Assembly: GCA_950068635.1 (NCBI GenBank)
Contig: CATMIM010000023.1
Coordinates: 1 to 9,319 of the forward strand
DNA from: an uncultured Candidatus Poseidoniales archaeon
GTDB lineage: Archaea > Thermoplasmatota > Poseidoniia > Poseidoniales > Thalassarchaeaceae
Length of the DNA: 9,319 nt
Direction of reading: 5' to 3'
The notes under the pieces were generated by a model. It did not search any database, was not told the DNA's origin, and was given only the letters and a program-made list of their open reading frames with translations. The translations under genes were made by a program, and so were the position numbers. Shown here piece after piece: positions 5,836 to 9,319 of the stretch. Each line of letters opens with the position of its first letter. Position 1 is the first letter of the stretch.

Positions 5836-7620
5836 TCAGCGGCCCCAGAAATGGTCATCCTTGCGGTGCAGCTCGATCAGTTCGTCGAGCACCTCGACCT
5901 CCACATCAGTCAATCCCCCTCCTCTCTGCAGGGGGCGGACATGCGAAGCGGGGATGTCGACCAGCAGCACATCCTCCTCGTCGAACTGCCTGCCCACGGT
6001 CACGCCGCTCACCGATATCGCCACCTCATCACCCTGTGAGGCTTCCTTGAGAGAGTGGTCACCAGTACGGATTGACTTCACCTTACCCAACCGCTGCCCG
6101 TCCTGCTTCATCAGACGCTGACCTACATGGATGCGTCCGGCCAGCACCCGGATGCCGACCACAGCTGGATTGTTCCTGCGAAATATGTGGTCTTTGAGCA
6201 CGAGGATGCGACCAGGATGGACCAGTTGTTCGCGTTGGGCCTCTTTCAGTTCGGCTTCTCTGGCCTCCCGCCATTCCTCGAACTGCTCCAATGTGTGGTA
6301 GATGATGTCCGACCCGATGTGCTTCACCTCACAGTCCCCGTCCGCCAGTTCAGCCTCCACATCTGCGAGCACGGGCGCGCAGAACGTCAGGATGACCTGC
6401 TGCAATGGTTCCCCCGCCGCCTCCGCTGCCCTGAGGTCGCGCTTGTTCACCGGACCGATGCCAGCGTGGCGCACGGGAATCCCACGCTCACGCAACTCTG
6501 ATGCCAACGCTTCGAGCCCACCGAGGGTGTCCGCCTTGATGACGACGCCTGTCTCATCGAGTTCGACCGAGATCTCGCACTCTGAGGAGACGGCGGATAT
6601 GACATCGTCACGCGAGTCGTCTGCAGGGAGAGCGCGCAGGGTGGTGCCTGCGAGCACGCCGTCGAGATCGGGAGCGCTGAGTTTCAGTCCCGCCGCCGCG
6701 CTGACCTCGTCGACGGAGTCCCAGCGGTTGCCGGCGTCGCGCATCTCGGACATGCCGCGCGGGCTGAACATGCCGCGGATGCGGGTGATCCGCGGACCCT
6801 CGGAGGTGGCGAGCGCGATCTCGTCGCCCTTCCTGAGTGTTCCGCGATGCAGGATGATGTCCAGCGTCTTTCCGAGACCCCGTTCCTCCTTCAACTCGAG
6901 CACCGTCGCCTCGGCCGGTCCCTCGACATCCGCGAGTTGTTCTGCCAGATAGCGCTCGGCCAAGCCGATGACCACCGCCAGCAGGTCCTGGATGCCCTCG
7001 CCCTCCTTGGCTGAGCATGGCACGAGCGCCACACACTGGGTGAAATCCTCGATCTCGTCGTAGCGTTCGAGGTTGAACCCCTCTGAAGCGAACTCCCCGA
7101 CCAGTTCGTAGAAGCGCTGGTTGAACAGCGACAGCACCTCCTTCGTCTGGTGCCTGAGCGAATGTCCCATCGCTCGTCCTTCCTCGGCATCCCAGCCGTA
7201 GATGCGGTCGACCTTGTTGGCGGCGACCACGAACGGCGTGCGCGCCTGGCGCAGGATGCGCAGGGATTCGAGCGTCTGCGGTTGGCAACCCTCCATGATG
7301 TCGATGACCAGGATGGCGATGTCCGCCAGCGATCCACCACGGGCGCGCAGGGTGGAGAACGCGTGATGGCCAGGCGTGTCGATGAACAGCAGCCCGGGTG
7401 AATCGAACTGCTTGCCGCCCATCAGCGGAGCACACAGTTCGTTGAGCAGGTCCGCAGGAATCTCGGTCGCCCCGATGTGCTGGGTGATGCCACCCGCTTC
7501 GCGTGCCATCACCGATGCTTGCCGCTCAGCACCAAGGGAGCGGACGTGGTCGAGCAGGCTGGTCTTCCCGTGGTCAACGTGACCGAGCACCGCGACTATG
7601 GGTTGGCGGCGATTGGTCAT
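5836..7620 (-). CDS. infB: Translation initiation factor aIF5B (archaeal IF2/eIF5B)
   Basis: This GTPase promotes joining of the ribosomal subunits and positioning of initiator tRNA. The 594 residues match the usual archaeal length of about 600, without the long bacterial or eukaryotic N-terminal extension. All G motifs are visible: G1 GHVDHGKT (13-20), switch I GGITQHIGAT (43-52), G3 DTPGHHAF (81-88, with the catalytic His85), G4 NKVD (135-138) and G5 SAK (203-205). Domain II follows with LHRGTLRKGDEI, then domain III, the long linker helix (EQFEEWREAREAELKEA) and domain IV with its second beta barrel. The ATG at 7620 is chosen because AGGTGA (7626-7631) lies 5 nt upstream; an in-frame GTG at 7629 overlaps that site. 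It is the last gene of the cluster, 45 nt after ndk, and a hairpin with a T-run follows its stop. Confidence 0.97.
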   Translation of the reverse strand: MTNRRQPIVAVLGHVDHGKTSLLDHVRSLGAERQASVMAREAGGITQHIGATEIPADLLNELCAPLMGGKQFDSPGLLFIDTPGHHAFSTLRARGGSLADIAILVIDIMEGCQPQTLESLRILRQARTPFVVAANKVDRIYGWDAEEGRAMGHSLRHQTKEVLSLFNQRFYELVGEFASEGFNLERYDEIEDFTQCVALVPCSAKEGEGIQDLLAVVIGLAERYLAEQLADVEGPAEATVLELKEERGLGKTLDIILHRGTLRKGDEIALATSEGPRITRIRGMFSPRGMSEMRDAGNRWDSVDEVSAAAGLKLSAPDLDGVLAGTTLRALPADDSRDDVISAVSSECEISVELDETGVVIKADTLGGLEALASELRERGIPVRHAGIGPVNKRDLRAAEAAGEPLQQVILTFCAPVLADVEAELADGDCEVKHIGSDIIYHTLEQFEEWREAREAELKEAQREQLVHPGRILVLKDHIFRRNNPAVVGIRVLAGRIHVGQRLMKQDGQRLGKVKSIRTGDHSLKEASQGDEVAISVSGVTVGRQFDEEDVLLVDIPASHVRPLQRGGGLTDVEVEVLDELIELHRKDDHFWGR

Positions 7621-7665
7621 GCATGTCACCTGCCTCTCTGGAATTCAATGGAACCTGCTGCGTGC

Positions 7666-8121
7666 TCACTCGTAGACCCATTCCTCTGTGACTCGTTCCC
7701 AATCGACCTCGCCTTCGGGGAACCACAGCCCGAGTTCGAACTCCGCCGTCTTCTCCCCGTCGCTGCCGTGCACGAGGTTCTTGCCGATTTCGAGCGCGAA
7801 GTCCCCTCGGATGGTGCCTCCGGGGGCAGAACTGCCGTCGGTCGGGCCGATGACGTTGCGGCACACCGAGATGGCATCCGTGCCGCGCCAGGCCATCGCC
7901 ACCACAGGTCCGGAGGTGATGAACTCGATGAGGCCGGCATAGAACGGGCGCTCCTTGTGCACCTCGTAGTGGGTGGCCGCTAATTCCTCGCTCGGGATGA
8001 GTTGTCGCATGCCCACGAGGCGCAGCCCCTTGCGCTCGAAGCGGGAGATGATCTCCCCCACCAGGCCACGCTGGACGCCGTCAGGCTTCACCATCACGAA
8101 GGACGTCTGCATGTCTCCCAT
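7666..8121 (-). CDS. ndk: Nucleoside diphosphate kinase
   Basis: The enzyme transfers the terminal phosphate between nucleoside triphosphates and diphosphates through a phospho-histidine. At 151 residues it has the usual length. TSFVMVKPDGVQRGLVGEII is the N-terminal signature, RPFYAGLIEFITSGPVVAM the core, and NLVHGSDG (115-122) carries catalytic His118. The usual Ser after the Asp is Gly here, a mild change. GTIRGDFAL supplies the nucleotide-site Arg and Asp. The C-terminus LGLWFPEGEV...WVYE is typical of archaeal forms. The start could be the ATG at 8121 or the in-frame ATG at 8112; neither has a well-spaced ribosome binding site, unlike its neighbours. It lies between L24e and infB, the standard archaeal order, where it would supply GTP for translation. 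Confidence 0.96.
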   Translation of the reverse strand: MGDMQTSFVMVKPDGVQRGLVGEIISRFERKGLRLVGMRQLIPSEELAATHYEVHKERPFYAGLIEFITSGPVVAMAWRGTDAISVCRNVIGPTDGSSAPGGTIRGDFALEIGKNLVHGSDGEKTAEFELGLWFPEGEVDWERVTEEWVYE

Positions 8122-8153
8122 CGGGGCGGCCGTGCGGCCCTCCTCGTTTAAGC
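8122..8153 (-). promoter_or_regulatory. ndk leader: TATA-like box at -28, distant Shine-Dalgarno and hairpin
   Basis: On the minus strand GCTTAAAC is centred about 28 nt before the ATG at 8121, the right distance for a leaderless internal promoter. Between them lie a strong GAGGAGG (8139-8145), about 17 nt from the ATG and so too far for normal use, and a palindrome GGCCGTGCGGCC (8128-8139). Folding that palindrome would bring most of the purine site to about 6 nt from the ATG. Either reading explains the missing normal ribosome binding site; they exclude each other. Confidence 0.35.
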
Positions 8154-8169
8154 GAACCGCTCGGGAAGA

Positions 8170-8367
8170 TTATCCTCGCTGGATGCCGCCTTTGACGTAA
8201 TGGCGAGTCCACTTCACCTTGCGTGGATTGCGCTTGAGTTTCAGCATGTTCCTGCGCGCCTTGCTGTTCTTGAACCAGAGGACGGTGCCGTCGCGGCGCA
8301 CGAACATCGTGCCGGTCCCCGGCTCGATCTCCTCCCCGCTGAAGTTACACACACGGCGTTCGGGCAT
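8170..8367 (-). CDS. rpl24e: Ribosomal protein eL24 (L24e), zinc ribbon degenerate
   Basis: This 65-residue large-subunit protein matches the archaeal L24e pattern: VCNFSGEEIEPGTGTMFVRRDGTVLWF, then NMLKLKRNPRKVKWT. Archaeal L24e normally carries a C-x2-C ... C-x3-C zinc ribbon. Here only Cys7 remains; the other three positions are Ser10, Lys33 and Ala37, so zinc cannot be bound in the usual way. The eukaryotic protein has the same CxFSG change. The rest of the fold-defining residues are intact and the gene keeps its place, so it is probably functional. The ATG at 8367 is chosen because GAGGTGA (8373-8379) lies 5 nt upstream; that site overlaps the stop codon of S28e, which couples the two genes. 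The in-frame GTG at 8376 lies inside the ribosome binding site. Confidence 0.95.
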   Translation of the reverse strand: MPERRVCNFSGEEIEPGTGTMFVRRDGTVLWFKNSKARRNMLKLKRNPRKVKWTRHYVKGGIQRG

Positions 8368-8372
8368 CGGAT

Positions 8373-8591
8373 TCACCTCACGTTCAACTTGCGCGCCTCG
8401 CGCCCGGTGTCCCTGAGCATCAAGATGTCACCGACCCTTATCGGACCGACGACGTTGCGGGTGATGATGCGGCCCACGTCGCGCGGGTTTGGGGCATCGT
8501 TCACGCGCACCTTCACCTGGGTGGCCTCACCGGTCATGCCGGTGCGTCCAACCACCTCTACGACCTCTGCAGGCCAGCCTTCCTGAGCCAT
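8373..8591 (-). CDS. rps28e: Ribosomal protein eS28
   Basis: This 72-residue small-subunit protein lies near the mRNA exit channel in known structures. [24 protein letters not shown], then [30 protein letters not shown] is an almost textbook S28e sequence, including the nearly invariant C-terminal block. Two adjacent ATGs occur (8594 and 8591); AGGTGA at 8596-8601 is 4 nt from the second and only 1 nt from the first, so 8591 is preferred. It sits 13 nt after L7Ae and its stop overlaps the ribosome binding site of L24e, so the three genes form a tight translational unit. Confidence 0.97.
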   Translation of the reverse strand: MAQEGWPAEVVEVVGRTGMTGEATQVKVRVNDAPNPRDVGRIITRNVVGPIRVGDILMLRDTGREARKLNVR

Positions 8592-8604
8592 CATCTCACC
8601 TGGT

Positions 8605-8988
8605 TCAACTGTCGCCGAGTTCGGTCGCTTGGTCGGTGATCTTCTTCAGTTCTGCCTCGAGGGATTTGTCGACAGACAGCACGGCGACGGCAGAGGTCTT
8701 GCGGTGAAGCGGAAGTCCGGCTGCCTCGCCGAGGTACTCTTGGCTGGGCACGTAGATGTAGGGGATGCCGCGCTCCTTGCAGATCATCGGGATGGGAATC
8801 ATCATCTCGCCCGGGTTGACGTCCTCGGCAAGCACGACCAGTTGGGCATCGCCCCGCTCACTGACCTTGATCACCTCGTTCATGCCTTTCTTCACACGAC
8901 CTTTGCCGTCGCGGCCAAGTTTCTTGACAAGGTCGTAGACACTATCCGCCAGCTTCTCCGGGGTCTCGAAGTTCACGTGCACACTCAT
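8605..8988 (-). CDS. rpl7ae: Ribosomal protein L7Ae (eL8), kink-turn RNA-binding protein
   Basis: This 127-residue protein recognises kink-turns in 23S rRNA, box C/D and H/ACA guide RNAs and RNase P. The RNA-binding loop is [14 protein letters not shown] (33-46): Asn37, Glu38 and Lys41 are kept, but the usual Thr/Ala after the Gly is Met36. [12 protein letters not shown] and [18 protein letters not shown] are standard family blocks. The open frame extends upstream to 9309, but that part is low-complexity Arg/Pro translation through a promoter. The ATG at 8988 has GGAGGAGTGA at 8994-9003, 5 nt upstream, and gives the normal family length. It is the first gene of the translation cluster. Confidence 0.96.
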   Translation of the reverse strand: MSVHVNFETPEKLADSVYDLVKKLGRDGKGRVKKGMNEVIKVSERGDAQLVVLAEDVNPGEMMIPIPMICKERGIPYIYVPSQEYLGEAAGLPLHRKTSAVAVLSVDKSLEAELKKITDQATELGDS

Positions 8989-9034
8989 CGGAATCACTCC
9001 TCCTGTAAGGGTAAGCCGGCCGAGGGCGTGACCC

Positions 9035-9042
9035 GTATAAAT
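9035..9042 (-). promoter_or_regulatory. TATA box of the L7Ae-infB cluster
   Basis: On the minus strand ATTTATAC, in the context GGATTTATACGG, is the best TATA box in the window. It predicts a transcript start near 9010-9015 and a leader of about 25 nt that contains the GGAGGAGTGA ribosome binding site. The surrounding 179-nt gap between prs and L7Ae holds no gene. Confidence 0.6.
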
Positions 9043-9059
9043 CCAACTGAAAACACCTC

Positions 9060-9079
9060 GGTCCCTCGGGGGGTCCCTC
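9060..9079. repeat. Tandem GGTCCCTC pair upstream of the L7Ae promoter
   Basis: GGTCCCTC occurs at 9060-9067 and again at 9072-9079, separated by four G bases (12-nt period, about one helical turn). It lies about 18-37 bp upstream of the TATA box, where an activator could bind. Next to it CCGTTTTTCGG (9083-9093) forms a 3-bp-stem hairpin, too weak to call a terminator. Confidence 0.35.
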
Positions 9080-9167
9080 AAGCCGTTTTTCGGACTGTTC
9101 ACCCACCTGCCACGGTGTGCTGGGAGTCGTCCGCGACCTGCACTCGTTGGCTGTGCAGAGCAAAGTC

Positions 9168-9319
9168 TCACTGGCCATCCAGAAGTTCGCGTATCCCGCG
9201 GGCGAGCGCGGGGGCGGCCGAGACGTTCGAGCGCGGATTGGGCAGAGAGTCGGTGGCATGGACGCCATCGACGTGCGCGTCGAGGCGGCTGAGGGCTCCC
9301 CCGGTGCACAGCCCCTGGG
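9168..9319 (-). CDS. prs: C-terminal end of ribose-phosphate pyrophosphokinase (PRPP synthetase), 5' end outside window
   Basis: The minus-strand frame entering at 9319 (phase +2) runs 49 residues to the TGA at 9168-9170. Its residues match the end of PRPP synthetase: GLCTGGALSRL aligns with the HGxxxGxAxERL helix, GVHATDSLPNP with VVTDTIP, and NVSAAPALARGIREL with the family's terminal VSVAPLLAEAI. The enzyme makes phosphoribosyl pyrophosphate from ribose 5-phosphate and ATP for nucleotide, histidine and tryptophan synthesis. The catalytic Lys-Arg loop and ATP site lie outside the window. The protein ends a few residues after the SVAP helix, as is normal. It is 179 nt upstream of L7Ae, with a TATA box in between, so it is probably a separate transcription unit. 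Confidence 0.82.
   Translation of the reverse strand, partial: QGLCTGGALSRLDAHVDGVHATDSLPNPRSNVSAAPALARGIRELLDGQ

Noticed and set aside
8989..9059. Kink-turn in the L7Ae leader for autoregulation
   Set aside because: L7Ae autoregulation by leader kink-turns is known in some archaea, but I could not pair a convincing TGA/GA core with two stems here.
9060..9167. A tRNA or other structured RNA between prs and L7Ae
   Set aside because: No TTCRA arm, CCA-compatible acceptor stem or consistent cloverleaf on either strand.
8605..9309. A 234-residue version of L7Ae starting near 9309
   Set aside because: The extra N-terminal part is Arg/Pro-rich nonsense that runs through a TATA box and the prs end; the ATG at 8988 has a strong ribosome site and gives normal length.

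Overview
The window reads as chromosomal DNA from a GC-rich archaeon, most likely a marine Group II / Poseidoniales-type (Thermoplasmatota) euryarchaeon. The main reason is the right-hand gene string L7Ae, S28e, L24e, Ndk, aIF5B, which is a classic archaeal translation cluster made of archaeal/eukaryotic-type proteins. Two other clues agree. The left half has a secreted protein with thrombospondin type-3 calcium repeats, a membrane anchor and a C-terminal GWTMEQW-type motif that I associate with marine Group II proteins. Several genes also have strong GGAGGTGA-like ribosome binding sites 4-6 nt before the start. The lineage is an inference; no 16S or marker search was possible.

Layout. 1-389 (+) is the proline-rich, acidic C-terminal end of a protein that begins outside the window. 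471-2927 (+) is an 818-residue surface protein: signal peptide, propeller-like region, nine DxDGDG calcium repeats, one membrane helix, and an acidic cytoplasmic tail. Everything else is on the minus strand. 2984-3483 holds two small overlapping genes, a ribbon-helix-helix protein and a short partner that resembles a truncated, catalytically degenerate PIN domain; this looks like a toxin-antitoxin-type pair with its own promoter and possible operator. 3610-4569 is an orphan ParA/Soj ATPase and 4668-5678 an orphan MoxR AAA+ ATPase. 5836-8988 is the translation cluster. 9168-9319 is the C-terminal end of PRPP synthetase (prs), easily missed because only 49 residues are present.

How the parts work together. 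The translation cluster joins two small ribosomal proteins, the RNA-binding protein L7Ae, nucleoside diphosphate kinase (NTP supply) and the GTPase that catalyses subunit joining. A good TATA box lies before L7Ae, and a weaker possible internal promoter lies before ndk. moxR and parA point the same way 98 nt apart and may be co-transcribed, but neither has its usual partner genes (DUF58/VWA for MoxR, ParB for ParA).

The most noteworthy points are the L24e that has lost three of four zinc-binding cysteines, the ribbon-helix-helix / degenerate-PIN pair, the MoxR-ParA pairing without normal partners, and the conserved-looking C-terminal motif on the calcium-repeat protein. I saw no tRNA, rRNA, CRISPR array, insertion sequence or prophage. 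No gap between genes exceeds 300 bases.
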